In this document: in pieces, positions 33,061-42,787 of the stretch
How positions within the stretch are numbered: position 1 is the first letter of the stretch
Layout of the letters: the number at the start of each line of letters is the position of its first letter
Assembly: GCF_010731575.1 (NCBI RefSeq)
Contig: NZ_AP022617.1
Location: forward strand, 2,170,001 to 2,234,000
Reading direction: 5' to 3'
Source: Mycolicibacterium monacense
Lineage (GTDB): Bacteria > Actinomycetota > Actinomycetes > Mycobacteriales > Mycobacteriaceae
DNA length: 64,000 nt
Program-made: the position numbers and the translations under genes
The notes under the pieces: generated by a model
The model's database searches: none
The model's input: the letters and a program-made list of their open reading frames with translations, nothing else
Told to the model about the DNA's origin: nothing

Positions 33061-33936
33061 ATGGCAGGTGTAGCCAGCAGTAGCCGGCAGCGCAGCAGGA
33101 TCGCTCCCTATCTGATGATCCTGCCCGCGCTGGCTTATCTCGCAATCTTTTTCGTGTGGCCGCTGATCTCGCTGGCGCGCACGTCGCTGTCGTCGACCAG
33201 CGGGTCGGTGTTCCTGCCGACCCTCACCTTCTCGTGGGATTTCGCCAATTACAGTGAGGCGTTCAGCAGGTACTCCGACCAGATCATGCGGTCGTTCGGC
33301 TATGCGCTGACCGCGACGATCGTGTGTCTGCTGCTGGCCTATCCGCTCGCCTACGTCATCGCGTTCAAGGCCGGCCGGTTCAAGAACCTGATCCTCGGCC
33401 TGGTCATCCTGCCGTTCTTCGTGACGTTCCTGATCCGCACGATCGCATGGAAAACCATTCTGGCCGACGACGGTTTGGTGGTGAGCGCGCTGGGCGCGAT
33501 CGGGTTGCTGCCCAGCGACGGCCGCCTGCTGTCCACCAGCTGGGCGGTCATCGGCGGGCTGATCTACAACTGGATCATCTTCATGATCCTGCCGCTGTAC
33601 GTCAGCCTCGAGAAGATCGACCCGCGGCTCATCGAGGCGTCGAGGGATCTGTACTCGTCGAACACCCGCAGCTTTGCGAAGGTGATCCTGCCGCTGTCGC
33701 TGCCCGGTGTGCTGGCGGGCAGCCTGCTGGTGTTCATCCCCGCGGCCGGCGACTTCATCAACGCCGAATACCTCGGCAGTACGCAGACCACGATGATAGG
33801 CAACGTGATCCAACAGCAGTTCCTCGTCGTCAAGGACTATCCGGCGGCCGCGGCGCTGAGCCTGGTTTTGATGGGCACGATCCTGGCCGGTGTGCTGCTC
33901 TACACGCGGGCGCTGGGCACGGAGGACCTGGTATGA
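33061..33936 (+). CDS. potB: PotB-like ABC permease
   Basis: 291 residues with six hydrophobic segments. The coupling loop is IEASRDLYSSNTRSFAKVIL followed by PLSLPGVLAGSLLVFIPA, as in PotB/PotH. It pairs with the second permease, whose start overlaps its stop by 4 bp. It follows the binding protein by 9 bp. Confidence 0.9.
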   Translation: MAGVASSSRQRSRIAPYLMILPALAYLAIFFVWPLISLARTSLSSTSGSVFLPTLTFSWDFANYSEAFSRYSDQIMRSFGYALTATIVCLLLAYPLAYVIAFKAGRFKNLILGLVILPFFVTFLIRTIAWKTILADDGLVVSALGAIGLLPSDGRLLSTSWAVIGGLIYNWIIFMILPLYVSLEKIDPRLIEASRDLYSSNTRSFAKVILPLSLPGVLAGSLLVFIPAAGDFINAEYLGSTQTTMIGNVIQQQFLVVKDYPAAAALSLVLMGTILAGVLLYTRALGTEDLV

Positions 33937-34790
33937 CCACCCAAGCCGGCGCCGCGGTCGCCGCCGCGGCCGAGCAGCCGCCCCGACCGAAAACCGTTCG
34001 GGGAACTCCGAAGTGGGGTGACTGGAGCCTGCGGATCGTCGCCGGCCTGGTGCTGCTGTACCTGTTCATCCCGATCTTCGTGATCGTGCTGTTCTCGTTC
34101 AACGACCCCAAGGGGAAGTTCAACTACAGCTGGCAGGGCTTCACGCTCGACAACTGGCTCGACCCGTTCAAGTACCCGGCGCTGACGAACGCGATGAAGT
34201 TGAGCCTCAACGTCGCCGGGGTGTCGACGCTCATCGCGCTGGTACTCGGCACGCTCGTGGCCATCGCGCTGGTACGTCAGCGCTGGCGCGGACAGCGTGC
34301 TGTCGACACGTTCCTGGTGCTTCCGCTCACCGCGCCCGAGGTGGTGATGGGCGCATCGCTGCTGGTGCTGTTCCTCGACCTGGGCTGGGCGACCGGATAC
34401 GTCACGATCGTGTTGGCCCACATCGCCTTCGAGGTCAGCTTCATCGCGATGACGGTGCGCGCCCGGGTGCGGGGCTTCGACTGGACACTCGAGGATGCGT
34501 CGATGGATCTGGGCGCGAGTCCGACCCGGACGTTCTTCAAGGTGACGCTGCCGTTGATCGTCCCCGGCATCGTCGCCGCGGCGATGCTCTCGTTCGCGCT
34601 GTCGCTCGACGACTTCATCATCACCTATTTCGTCAGCGGGTCCACTGTGACGTATCCGCTCTACGTCAACGCGGCGGTCAAGGCCGCGGTGCCACCGCAG
34701 ATCAACGTGATCGCGACGGCGATCCTCGTGGTCAGCCTGATCCTGTTGGCGGCGGGCACGCTCTACCGCCGCAAGCGCATCGACGTCTAG
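33933..34790 (+). CDS. potC: PotC-like ABC permease
   Basis: 285 residues from the ATG at 33933. Six hydrophobic segments follow a Pro/Lys-rich cytoplasmic N-terminus. The coupling loop is LEDASMDLGASPTRTFFKVT and the C-terminal half has MLSFALSLDDFIITYFVSGS, a PotC/PotI hallmark. It is the last gene of the operon, 12 bp before a long perfect stem-loop. Confidence 0.9.
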   Translation: MTTQAGAAVAAAAEQPPRPKTVRGTPKWGDWSLRIVAGLVLLYLFIPIFVIVLFSFNDPKGKFNYSWQGFTLDNWLDPFKYPALTNAMKLSLNVAGVSTLIALVLGTLVAIALVRQRWRGQRAVDTFLVLPLTAPEVVMGASLLVLFLDLGWATGYVTIVLAHIAFEVSFIAMTVRARVRGFDWTLEDASMDLGASPTRTFFKVTLPLIVPGIVAAAMLSFALSLDDFIITYFVSGSTVTYPLYVNAAVKAAVPPQINVIATAILVVSLILLAAGTLYRRKRIDV

Positions 34791-34801
34791 GCCGGTTTCC
34801 G

Positions 34802-34860
34802 GCGAAACAGCATTCCCTGTCGTCAAGCGCCCCGCTTGGCAGCAGGGAATGCTGTTTCGC
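34802..34860. terminator. 18-bp perfect stem-loop, bidirectional terminator or dispersed repeat
   Basis: Left arm GCGAAACAGCATTCCCTG (34802-34819) and its exact complement at 34843-34860. The 23-base loop holds a smaller hairpin CAAGC...GCTTG. It separates the convergent potC and EamA genes. The stem is longer and more perfect than a terminator needs, so it may be one copy of a dispersed palindromic repeat. Confidence 0.75.
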
Positions 34861-34872
34861 GAGAGCGCGGCG

Positions 34873-35757
34873 TCAGCCGACCTCGACCGGCACGGGTGTC
34901 CCCCGCCCGCCGCCGCGTGCCGCCCCGATGCCCGCGGCGACGACGAACACGATGCCGATCACCGCGGCCACCCCCGGCACCTGGCTCAGCGCGACGAAAC
35001 CGATGATCAACGCGAACGCGGGTTCCAGGCTCATCAGGGTCCCGAACGCGGCCGCGCTGAGGCGGCGCAACGCGAGAAGCTCCAGGGCGAACGGGAACAT
35101 CGGGAGCATGACCGCCAGCCCGAGCCCGATCAGCAGCAGCTGCGGTGTCAGCCGGTCGAACACCGTCGGTCCCACGACGACCGTGCCGACGAGACCGGCG
35201 ACGGGCATCGACACCGCCAGCCCGCTGATCCCGGCGACCTGATCACCGACGCGCTGGGTCAACAGGATGTAACCGGCCCAGCACACCGCCGCGGCGAGGG
35301 CGTAGGAAACGCCGACGGGATCGACCGCGCCGGTCCACGGCTGCGTCATCAGCAGCACACCGATCGCGGCCAGCCCGGGCCAGAGCACCCGCGCCAGACC
35401 GCTCCCCCGCACGACCGCCACCCCGAGCGGTCCCAGGAACTCCAGCGCGCTGGCGGTGGCCATCGGAATCCGGTCCAGTGCAGCCATGAACAGGAGCGTG
35501 ATCGCGGCGGTGACGACACCGAGCGCCGCGCAGGCCATCAGGCTGCGGCCGGTGAAATCGGCCCGCCGCGGGCGCAGGAAGACCAGGAACAGTAGGCCCG
35601 CCCACGCCAGGCGCAACCAGGCCGCGCCTTCGGGGCCGATCTCGTCGATGAGTCCGACCGCGACCGCGACGCCCAACTGCACCGACAGCATCGCAGCCAC
35701 CGCCATGGCAGCACCGGCGCGGGCTTCGGTGCTGGTCACGATGCATTGATACGGCAA
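34873..35757 (-). CDS. EamA/DMT-family exporter (RhtA-like)
   Basis: 294 residues with ten hydrophobic segments in two EamA repeats. The first ends around residue 140 and the second begins [32 protein letters not shown] and [18 protein letters not shown] are the paired signatures typical of RhtA-type amino-acid exporters. The start is probably the ATG at 35757, though the ATG beginning MAVAAML fits the first helix as well. It converges on the polyamine operon. Confidence 0.82.
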   Translation of the reverse strand: MPYQCIVTSTEARAGAAMAVAAMLSVQLGVAVAVGLIDEIGPEGAAWLRLAWAGLLFLVFLRPRRADFTGRSLMACAALGVVTAAITLLFMAALDRIPMATASALEFLGPLGVAVVRGSGLARVLWPGLAAIGVLLMTQPWTGAVDPVGVSYALAAAVCWAGYILLTQRVGDQVAGISGLAVSMPVAGLVGTVVVGPTVFDRLTPQLLLIGLGLAVMLPMFPFALELLALRRLSAAAFGTLMSLEPAFALIIGFVALSQVPGVAAVIGIVFVVAAGIGAARGGGRGTPVPVEVG

Positions 35758-35885
35758 GCCGACCGGCGGCGTCCAACGAGTTTCCGCGGATTCGGCGGTA
35801 ACAGCCTCCGGGCTGATCCACGAATCAAGGTCAAAATGATTCCGATTCCGGCTTTTGTCCTTTACAGACGCAATTTCGGCGATTC

Positions 35886-35901
35886 ACGCCTCTAGAGGCG
35901 T
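35886..35901. promoter_or_regulatory. 16-bp perfect palindrome upstream of lipoprotein gene
   Basis: ACGCCTCT followed by AGAGGCGT. A second inverted repeat (GACGCGGGT at 35927-35935 with ACCCGCGTC at 35946-35954) follows, 28 bp before the lipoprotein start. The pair looks like an operator plus a leader hairpin. Confidence 0.5.
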
Positions 35902-35982
35902 CCGATGGGGAGACCATGAGTGGATTGACGCGGGTGTCAGCGGGTACCCGCGTCTGGTCGGGGATGGCAGCGAGGGGGACTC

Positions 35983-36459
35983 GTGAACATCGGTAAGGCG
36001 TCCGTCGCGGTCGCCGCAACCATGCTCTCGGTCAGCGGGTGTGGGTACAGGTTGGCCGCCTACCCGACCGACGACACGGCGGCCCGACCCGTCGAGCCCC
36101 GAACCATGGCGGCCTCCTCCGCCCCCGAAGTCCAGCACAACGCCTCGGTCTCCGCGGCCAACCACGGGGTCCCACCGAACGCCGACGGCGACCCCGCATG
36201 CCCGCCGTCACAGGCTTGGGGCCGGCAACCCGAAGGCCGCGGCGTCCTGGTCACGGTGTTGACCCAGGAGGCGACCGCCGTCACCGTGCTGGTGCGGACC
36301 AGCACCGGAGTCGACGTCGCCAAACGCGCGATCCTCGACCGGGACGACCTCCACCTGTTCGAGTTCCCCAAGATCGACGCCGACGCCGTGGACGAGGTGC
36401 TCATCATGACCAGCACCCAGCGCTGCTTCGCCGTCGCCGACCCGCTGACCTTCAACTGA
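35983..36459 (+). CDS. putative lipoprotein of unknown function
   Basis: 158 residues. The short signal peptide ends in a lipobox (LSVSGCG, lipidated C20). A low-complexity Pro/Ala/Ser stretch of ~50 residues follows, then a beta-rich domain of ~90 residues (GVLVTVLTQEATAVTVLVRT and HLFEFPKIDADAVDEVLI). Cysteines at PACPPS and QRCFAVAD could form a disulfide. The GTG start is at 35983 after GAGGGGGA. It converges with the RpiB-like gene. I do not recognise the family. Confidence 0.6.
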   Translation: MNIGKASVAVAATMLSVSGCGYRLAAYPTDDTAARPVEPRTMAASSAPEVQHNASVSAANHGVPPNADGDPACPPSQAWGRQPEGRGVLVTVLTQEATAVTVLVRTSTGVDVAKRAILDRDDLHLFEFPKIDADAVDEVLIMTSTQRCFAVADPLTFN

Positions 36460-36474
36460 CGGCCGCCGCGGACC

Positions 36475-36954
36475 TCAGTCGGTGCGCGGTTCGTACCCGC
36501 AGATCGCCTCGACCTTGTCCGCGGACTTACTGGCCGGATCGAACTCGTAGTTCAGCCATTCGCGGGCCAGGCGGCGAGCCAACTCGAGTCCGATGACCCG
36601 CTGTCCGAAGCAGAGCACCTGGGCGTCGTTGGACAGCACCGACCGTTCGACCGAGAAACTGTCGTGGGCGGTGACCGCACGGATGCCCGGCACCTTGTTC
36701 GCGCTGATGGCCACGCCGAGACCGGTACCGCACACCAGCAGGGCACGGTCGGCCTTGCCGTCGGCGACCATCCGGGCCGCCGCGACCGCGATGTGCGGAT
36801 AGGCCGTGTCCTCGTCGGTGCCCACACCGACGTCGGTGACCTCGGCGACGCGGTCGTCTGCTTTCAGGTCCCCCTTGAGGGCTTCCTTGTATTCGTAGCC
36901 GGCGTCGTCGGATCCGACGACGATTCGGAGTTTGGACGTCTGTTGCGCCGTCAT
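36475..36954 (-). CDS. RpiB/LacAB-family sugar-phosphate isomerase (tetrulose-phosphate type)
   Basis: 159 residues from the ATG at 36954, overlapping the kinase stop by 4 bp. RpiB signatures are [17 protein letters not shown] and [20 protein letters not shown], with the catalytic cysteine in the CGTGLG loop. In erythritol and threitol pathways such RpiB homologues isomerise D-erythrulose 4-phosphate to D-erythrose 4-phosphate (DerI/EryI). Being last in an operon with an EltD-like dehydrogenase and a DAK-type kinase, that role fits better than ribose-5-phosphate isomerase. The substrate is inferred. Confidence 0.75.
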   Translation of the reverse strand: MTAQQTSKLRIVVGSDDAGYEYKEALKGDLKADDRVAEVTDVGVGTDEDTAYPHIAVAAARMVADGKADRALLVCGTGLGVAISANKVPGIRAVTAHDSFSVERSVLSNDAQVLCFGQRVIGLELARRLAREWLNYEFDPASKSADKVEAICGYEPRTD

Positions 36955-38696
36955 TGCGGACTGTCCCCTTTCACGGTGAGGCTTTCGGCGACCGTGCGCG
37001 CGCACATCGCCAGCGAGGTCGCGCCGGCGTCGGGGGTCCCGATGCTGCGTTCGGCCAGTGGGCGGGCCCGGCCCACCCTGGGTCGCAGATCGGCGGTGGC
37101 GCGTGCGGCGTCCTCCGCCGTCTGCGCGGCCACCGCCCAGGCCTGCTGCCAGCGCTCCCCGTCGGCGACCCGCCGCTCGAGTTCCTCGACGAACGGCAAC
37201 AGCGCGTCGAGCATCGTCTTGTCACCGGGTGCGGCACCGCCCAGCTGGACCAGCGCGTCGTAACCGTCCCGCATACCCGCGGCGACCGTCGCCGCGTCCG
37301 GCCGACCGGTGTCGCCCAGGCGGGTGCCCAACGCGCTGAGCAGCGCACCCCACAGAACCCCGGATGTGCCGCCGGCCTTGGCCGCCCACTCCTTACCGGC
37401 CGCGGCGAGCACCGAACCCTGCCCGGCGCCCTGCTCGACCGCATTGGCGGCCGCGGCCCGGGCCGCCGCCGAACCCTTCACCATGCCGCGGCCGTGGTCG
37501 CCGTCGCCGGCGATCGCGTCGATGCGGCCGAGTTCGTCCTCGGCGTCGGCGAGCATCGCGGCCAGGGCCTCGAAGATCCGGGCTACCGTCCGGCCGCCGT
37601 CACGTCCGGCGTCGTCGGACCGCTCACCGACCGCGGGTGCGGCGGTGGCCGTCCGGATGTCGGCATCGCTGCGCCGATCACCGGAGTCATCAACTGCCGC
37701 AGCACCTTTGCGGTAAGCCGGGGTGTCCGCGGGTGCCCGCCAGTACCGCTCGAGTTCGTCGTCGAGCCACATGACGGTCAACGAGCAGCCGGCCATGTCG
37801 AGGCTGGTGACGAGCTCACCGACCTCGGGTTCGACGATCTCGTAGCCGCGGTCCCGCAGCAGCCGTGCCACCTCCCCCCATACGACGAACAGCTCTTCGT
37901 ACTTGGTGCGCCCGAGTCCGTTGAGGATCACCGCGATTCGCTTCGACGCGGCGCCCGCCGGGGCGTCACCGAGCACACCGTCGACGAGGGTGCCGGCCAG
38001 ACCGGCAGCGGTGGGCATGGCCTCCTCGGCGACGCCGGGCTCACCGTGGATTCCCAGGCCGACGCCCATCTGTCCCTCGGGCACCGTGAACAGCGGATGG
38101 TCCGCGCCGGGGAGCGTGCAGCCGTCGAACGCGACACCCAGCGTGCGGGTCGCCGCGTTGGACGCCTCGGCCACCCGCACCACGCCGGCGAGGTCGAGAC
38201 CCTCCTCCGCGGCGGCGGACGCGCATTTGAACACGGTGAAATCGCCTGCGATACCGCGCCTCTTGGCCTCCTCACCCTTCGGCGCGCTGGCGATGTCGTC
38301 GGTGACGGCGAAGTAGTGGGCGTCGACCCCCTCGCCGCGTAACGCGGTGACGGCCAACCCGAAGTTCATGACGTCACCGGCGTAGTTGCCCGTGATGAGC
38401 AGGACACCGGCATCGCCGTGCGCGGCGCGGGCGACCGATGCGGCCTCCTCCGTGGACGGCGAGGTGAAGATGTTGCCGACCACCGCACCGTCGGCGAAGC
38501 CCGGCCCGACGGTGCCGCAGAACGCGGGGTAGTGCCCGGACCCGCCGCCGATGACGACCGCCACCTTGCCGGGACGGGTCTTGTGCGCACGCACCACCCC
38601 ACCCGGAACCCCGGCCACGTAGCGCGAATTCGCGTCGAGGAATCCGACGAGCATGTCCTCGGTGAACCGGGCGGGATCGTTGAACAGCTTCGTCAC
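36951..38696 (-). CDS. fused DhaK-DhaL kinase (tetrulose/dihydroxyacetone type)
   Basis: 581 residues: a DhaK domain (about 1-330), an Ala/Asp-rich linker (about 335-370) and a DhaL domain (to the end). DhaK shows [20 protein letters not shown] and the substrate-binding histidine in [10 protein letters not shown]. DhaL shows [15 protein letters not shown], the Mg-ATP aspartates, and [12 protein letters not shown]. The fused ATP-dependent form phosphorylates dihydroxyacetone, or erythrulose in DerK/LerK. Context favours erythrulose. It overlaps both neighbours by 4 bp. Confidence 0.85.
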   Translation of the reverse strand: MTKLFNDPARFTEDMLVGFLDANSRYVAGVPGGVVRAHKTRPGKVAVVIGGGSGHYPAFCGTVGPGFADGAVVGNIFTSPSTEEAASVARAAHGDAGVLLITGNYAGDVMNFGLAVTALRGEGVDAHYFAVTDDIASAPKGEEAKRRGIAGDFTVFKCASAAAEEGLDLAGVVRVAEASNAATRTLGVAFDGCTLPGADHPLFTVPEGQMGVGLGIHGEPGVAEEAMPTAAGLAGTLVDGVLGDAPAGAASKRIAVILNGLGRTKYEELFVVWGEVARLLRDRGYEIVEPEVGELVTSLDMAGCSLTVMWLDDELERYWRAPADTPAYRKGAAAVDDSGDRRSDADIRTATAAPAVGERSDDAGRDGGRTVARIFEALAAMLADAEDELGRIDAIAGDGDHGRGMVKGSAAARAAAANAVEQGAGQGSVLAAAGKEWAAKAGGTSGVLWGALLSALGTRLGDTGRPDAATVAAGMRDGYDALVQLGGAAPGDKTMLDALLPFVEELERRVADGERWQQAWAVAAQTAEDAARATADLRPRVGRARPLAERSIGTPDAGATSLAMCARTVAESLTVKGDSPQ

Positions 38697-39820
38697 CGCA
38701 GACGCTCCCCTGTCTCGGGGTCGAACAGGTACACCCGTTCCGGCGCCGCCGTGACGATCACCTTCTGTTCGGGTTCGTAGGTCTCGGCGGCCGGTGTCTG
38801 CACGACGATGCCCTCCTCCATCCCGTTGACGGTGCTGGTGGCCAGGCCGAACTCGAGGAGGTGTTCGAAGTAGGCGACGGTGGTGGCGATCCCGGCCGCG
38901 GAGTCCCCGGTGATCGCGCAGTCCTGCGGCCGCAGACCCACCGTGACCGCGGTGCCGTCGGCGACGTCGGTGGCCGCGGTGACCAGACTTCCTGCGCGGT
39001 CACCGATCTGCACCGACACCCGGCCGTCGCGCACCCGGGCGACCCCGGGCAGGACGTTGATCTGCGGTTCGCCGACGAACTGCGCGACGAACAGGTTCGC
39101 CGGATCGTCGAACACCTCGTCGGGTGTGCCGAACTGCTGCACCACACCGGCGTCCATCACCGCGAGACGGTCGGCCAGCGACAGGGCCTCCACCTGGTCG
39201 TGGGTCACCACGATCGTGGTGTAGCCGAATTCGCGTTGCAGCACCTTGAGTTCGCGGCGCACCCGCTGCCGGGCGGAGGCATCGAGATGGCTGAGCGGTT
39301 CGTCGAGCAGCAGTACCGGTGGGTTGCGCACGAGCGCGCGGGCCAGCGCCACCCGCTGCTTCTGACCGCTCGACAGCCCGGCCGGGCGCAGATCCATCAG
39401 ATCGTCCATCTCGAGGCGGCGGCTGATCGAATCCACCATCTGCTCGGCGCCTTTGACCTTGCGGGCCTTCAATCCGTACAGCAGGTTCTCGCGCACCGAC
39501 ATCGGCGGGTACAGGGCGTAGCTCTCGAAGCCGACCCCGATGCCGCGTTTGGCGGCGGGCAGCTGGGAGATCTCACGGTCGCCGATCTTGATGGACCCGC
39601 TGGTGACGGTCTCCAGACCGGCGATCATCCGCAGCGTCGTGGTCTTCCCGCAACCGGACGGACCCAGGAGCGCGACGAGTTCACCCGGTTCGATGGCCAG
39701 ATCGATGCCCTTGACCGCGGTGACGCTCTCCCGTCCGCGCGAGGCGTAGGTCTTCACCAGGTCGGTCAGCGTGAGGCTCTGCGCGGTGGCGGTCCGCGGC
39801 TTCTCGGCGGTCAGACTCAC
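38693..39820 (-). CDS. sugar/polyol ABC ATPase 1 (MalK/UgpC type)
   Basis: 375 residues. Walker [10 protein letters not shown], signature [15 protein letters not shown] (LSSGQ rather than LSGGQ), Walker B LLLDEPLSHLD, and a C-terminal TOBE regulatory domain with GLRPQDCAI. Such ATPases energise polyol and sugar importers. A second ATPase is encoded directly upstream (4-bp overlap), so the transporter probably uses a heterodimer rather than the usual homodimer. Confidence 0.88.
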   Translation of the reverse strand: MSLTAEKPRTATAQSLTLTDLVKTYASRGRESVTAVKGIDLAIEPGELVALLGPSGCGKTTTLRMIAGLETVTSGSIKIGDREISQLPAAKRGIGVGFESYALYPPMSVRENLLYGLKARKVKGAEQMVDSISRRLEMDDLMDLRPAGLSSGQKQRVALARALVRNPPVLLLDEPLSHLDASARQRVRRELKVLQREFGYTTIVVTHDQVEALSLADRLAVMDAGVVQQFGTPDEVFDDPANLFVAQFVGEPQINVLPGVARVRDGRVSVQIGDRAGSLVTAATDVADGTAVTVGLRPQDCAITGDSAAGIATTVAYFEHLLEFGLATSTVNGMEEGIVVQTPAAETYEPEQKVIVTAAPERVYLFDPETGERLR

Positions 39821-40938
39821 TGTGCTGCCTCCAATGTCGATGTGTGATCGGCAGGTCCCAGTCGAGGGGTGTCGCCGTCGCCGTCGCCGACGGCGAAGAC
39901 GTGGACGTCGGAGTCGGCAACCCTCATCGTGACGTTGTCGCCTTCCCCGACCCCGTGGCGCCCGGAGGTCAACACGATGAGCTGGGTGCCGCCGCAGTCG
40001 ACGGTCAACTCGATGTTGCGGCCGAGGCGCTCGGCGAGCAGCACCCGGCCCCGCAGCGTTCCTTCGCCGTCGGTGACGTGGATGTCGCTGGGCCGCAGAC
40101 CGACCCGTACGCGGTCACCGCGGTCGGCGACGGCGCCGGCCGGGATGGCCACGTCCAGCGAGCCGTCTCCGAGCCGGATCCGGTCGTCGTCGACCACCCC
40201 GTCGAGCAGGTTGATCTCGGGCTGGCCGAGCGCCCGCGCGACGAAGGTGTCGGCGGGCCGGCGCCAGATGTCCTCGGGTGTGCCGATCTGCACCAGGCGG
40301 CCCTCACGCATCACCGCGATCCGGTCGCCCAGCGCCAGCGCCTCCTGGTAGTCGTGCGTGACATAGAGCGTCGTGGTGTTCGACATCGCCCCGAGCTGCT
40401 TGAGCTCGGCGCGCATCGCGGCGCGCAGCTTCGCGTCGAGGTGGCTGAGCGGTTCGTCGAGCAGGTAGATGTCGGCGGGGCGCACCAGCACCCGGCCCAG
40501 GGCCACCCGCTGCCGCTGACCGTTCGACAGCTCCCGGGGATAGCGCTTCAGCAGGTGGTTGATCCCCAGCGTGGTCGTCACCTGGTCGATCCGCTCGGTG
40601 CGCTCGGCCTCGGAATAGCGCCCGGTGCGACCGGATTTCAGCGGGGAGGCGAGGTTCTCGCTGACCGTCTTCTGCGGGTACAGCGCGTAGCTCTCGAACG
40701 CCATCGCGACATTGCGGTGGTAGGGCTCGACGTGGGTGACGTCGCGGCCCCCGATGTGCACCGTCCCGCCGTCGATGTCGACCAGCCCCGCGATCGATTT
40801 CAGCGTGGTGGTCTTGCCCGCCCCGCTGGGCCCGAGGATCACGAAGAACTCGCCGTTGGCGATGTCGACGGTCACGCCGTCGACGGCTCGCGTCTTGCCG
40901 AAGGATTTGTGCAGATCGGCGACAGATACCGTGGCCAT
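39817..40938 (-). CDS. sugar/polyol ABC ATPase 2
   Basis: 373 residues from the ATG at 40938, which overlaps the permease stop by 1 base. Walker A GPSGAGKTT, signature LSNGQRQRVALGRVL (LSNGQ), Walker B YLLDEPLSHLD and TOBE domain with GLRPSDIHV. Both ATPases have unusual residues at the third position of the ABC signature, as seen in some paired polyol-transporter ATPases. Confidence 0.88.
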   Translation of the reverse strand: MATVSVADLHKSFGKTRAVDGVTVDIANGEFFVILGPSGAGKTTTLKSIAGLVDIDGGTVHIGGRDVTHVEPYHRNVAMAFESYALYPQKTVSENLASPLKSGRTGRYSEAERTERIDQVTTTLGINHLLKRYPRELSNGQRQRVALGRVLVRPADIYLLDEPLSHLDAKLRAAMRAELKQLGAMSNTTTLYVTHDYQEALALGDRIAVMREGRLVQIGTPEDIWRRPADTFVARALGQPEINLLDGVVDDDRIRLGDGSLDVAIPAGAVADRGDRVRVGLRPSDIHVTDGEGTLRGRVLLAERLGRNIELTVDCGGTQLIVLTSGRHGVGEGDNVTMRVADSDVHVFAVGDGDGDTPRLGPADHTSTLEAAQ

Positions 40939-41816
40939 CAGGCTTTCACCGCCCCAAATGACAGGCCCCGTACCAGGTAGCGCTGAATGGTCAGCGCCAG
41001 GATCAGGGGCGGGAGGGCCGCGATGATCGCCGCCGCGGCTGTGAGGTTGTAGTACGCCTGGCCGCCGCCACCGAGGAACTTCGTGATGGCGACCGTGACG
41101 GTGCCGGCATTGCTGTCGGCCAGGATGAGCGGGAAGACGTAGTTGTTCCAGGCGAAGATGAACGCCAGCAGCGCGGCCGCCGCGATACCGGGCCGCACGA
41201 TCGGCAACGCCACCATGAGGAACGCCCGCTTGCGGGTGTAGCCGTCGAGCAGTGCGGCCTGCTCGAGATCCTCTGGGAGATCCTGGAAGTAGGACCGCAG
41301 GATCCACACCACCAGCGGCATGGTCACCAGCTGCAGCACCCAGATCATGCCGACCTTGGTGTCGAACAGCCCGATCTGGTTGTAGATCACGAACAGCGGC
41401 ACGATGACCATGAGTTCGGGGGCGAACCGGAACGACAGCATCTGGAACATCAGGTCGTTGCTGCCCTTGTACTGCCAGCGGCCGGCCGCGTACGCGGCCG
41501 GGATACCGATCACCAGCGAGACGATCACCGCGCCACCACAGTTGATCAGGCTGGTCAGCAGCGATGCCTTGAAGTCCACGCTGGTCATCTCGGTGCCCTT
41601 GTCGGAGAGCACCGTCGCGAAGTTCGACCACGTGGGGCTGAACGAGAAGTACGTGGTGGTCTGCTGTTCGGCGTTCTTGAGCGCCAGCATGAGCATCCAG
41701 AAGATCGGGAACAGCGAGAACAGGAACCAGAACACCAGCCCCACGTCCGCCGCGACCGAGCCGATCGAGAACCGCTTCTGGCCGGGCGTCAATTCACTTC
41801 TGCGGAAGAGTGCCAT
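40938..41816 (-). CDS. polyol ABC permease (MalG type)
   Basis: 292 residues from the ATG at 41816; a longer frame runs back into the partner gene. Six hydrophobic segments, beginning VFWFLFSLFPIFWMLMLALK. The coupling loop is LEQAALLDGYTRKRAFLMVA followed by LPIVRPGIAAAALL. It is 2 bp after the stop of the first permease. Together they form the heterodimeric channel. Confidence 0.88.
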   Translation of the reverse strand: MALFRRSELTPGQKRFSIGSVAADVGLVFWFLFSLFPIFWMLMLALKNAEQQTTTYFSFSPTWSNFATVLSDKGTEMTSVDFKASLLTSLINCGGAVIVSLVIGIPAAYAAGRWQYKGSNDLMFQMLSFRFAPELMVIVPLFVIYNQIGLFDTKVGMIWVLQLVTMPLVVWILRSYFQDLPEDLEQAALLDGYTRKRAFLMVALPIVRPGIAAAALLAFIFAWNNYVFPLILADSNAGTVTVAITKFLGGGGQAYYNLTAAAAIIAALPPLILALTIQRYLVRGLSFGAVKA

Positions 41817-41818
41817 GG

Positions 41819-42775
41819 TTACGACTCCGCTCCGGCAGCACGGCGCTGCGCTTTGCCGAGCACGCTGACGAGGTAGCGCGCGGTGATGAACACGATGATC
41901 CAGAGCAGCAGCATGTAAGTGCTGCCGCGCGAGTAGTCGAGGTTGATGATCGAATCCTCGAACGCGCCGATCTGCAGGGTGCGGGTGGCGACACCCGGAC
42001 CGCCCGCGGTGAGCACGTAGATGTGGTCGAACACCTTGAGGTTGTCCATGAACCGGAAGATGACGGCGACCAGGATGTAGGGCCACAGCATCGGCAGCAT
42101 CAGCTTGCGGAACATGTAGAACCAGTTCGCGCCGTCGACCTCCGACGCCTCGAAGGGTTCCTTGGGCAGTGACCGGATGCCGGCGAGCACGAGGATCGCC
42201 ACGAACGGGGTGAAGATCCACAGGTCGACGAGGATGACCGACCACAGCGCATTGCCCGCCGACAACCAGTCGAACGTGTTGCCCAGGCCCAGAACGTGGT
42301 TGAGGATGCCGAACTGCGGGTTGAACATCAGCTTCCAGATCACGCCCGCGATCACCGGCGCGATCATCAACGGCAGGATCAGCACCTTCTCGAAGATCTT
42401 GCCGATGATGCTCGACCGGTTGAGCAGCAGCGCCAACCCGACACCGAGGACGGTCTCGATCGTGGTGGCCACCACGGCGAAGATGCCGGTGACCTTGACG
42501 CTCTCCCAGAAGATCTGGTCACCGAGAACGGAGGCGAAGTTCTCGAACCAGACGAAGTGGGGGTCGGGGTTGACCGCCGCGTAGTTGAGGAACGCGTAGT
42601 AGGCACCGACGAAGAACGGGTACAGGATGCCGATGACGATGACCAGGGCCGGAATCGACAGTAGGTACGGCCGAAGCTTGCGTCGCCAGGTCGGCACCTC
42701 GGGCAGTGGCCGGCCCGGATCCTGTGCCCGCTGTTCGGGCGAGGCCTCCGGCGCCTTGGGGGTCTGAGTGGTCAT
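41819..42775 (-). CDS. polyol ABC permease (MalF type)
   Basis: 318 residues with six hydrophobic segments after a Pro/Arg-rich N-terminus. The coupling loop is PFEASEVDGANWFYMFRKLM with LPMLWPYILVAVIF. It follows the binding-protein gene by 12 bp. Confidence 0.88.
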   Translation of the reverse strand: MTTQTPKAPEASPEQRAQDPGRPLPEVPTWRRKLRPYLLSIPALVIVIGILYPFFVGAYYAFLNYAAVNPDPHFVWFENFASVLGDQIFWESVKVTGIFAVVATTIETVLGVGLALLLNRSSIIGKIFEKVLILPLMIAPVIAGVIWKLMFNPQFGILNHVLGLGNTFDWLSAGNALWSVILVDLWIFTPFVAILVLAGIRSLPKEPFEASEVDGANWFYMFRKLMLPMLWPYILVAVIFRFMDNLKVFDHIYVLTAGGPGVATRTLQIGAFEDSIINLDYSRGSTYMLLLWIIVFITARYLVSVLGKAQRRAAGAES

Positions 42776-42787
42776 GGGACACGGCTC

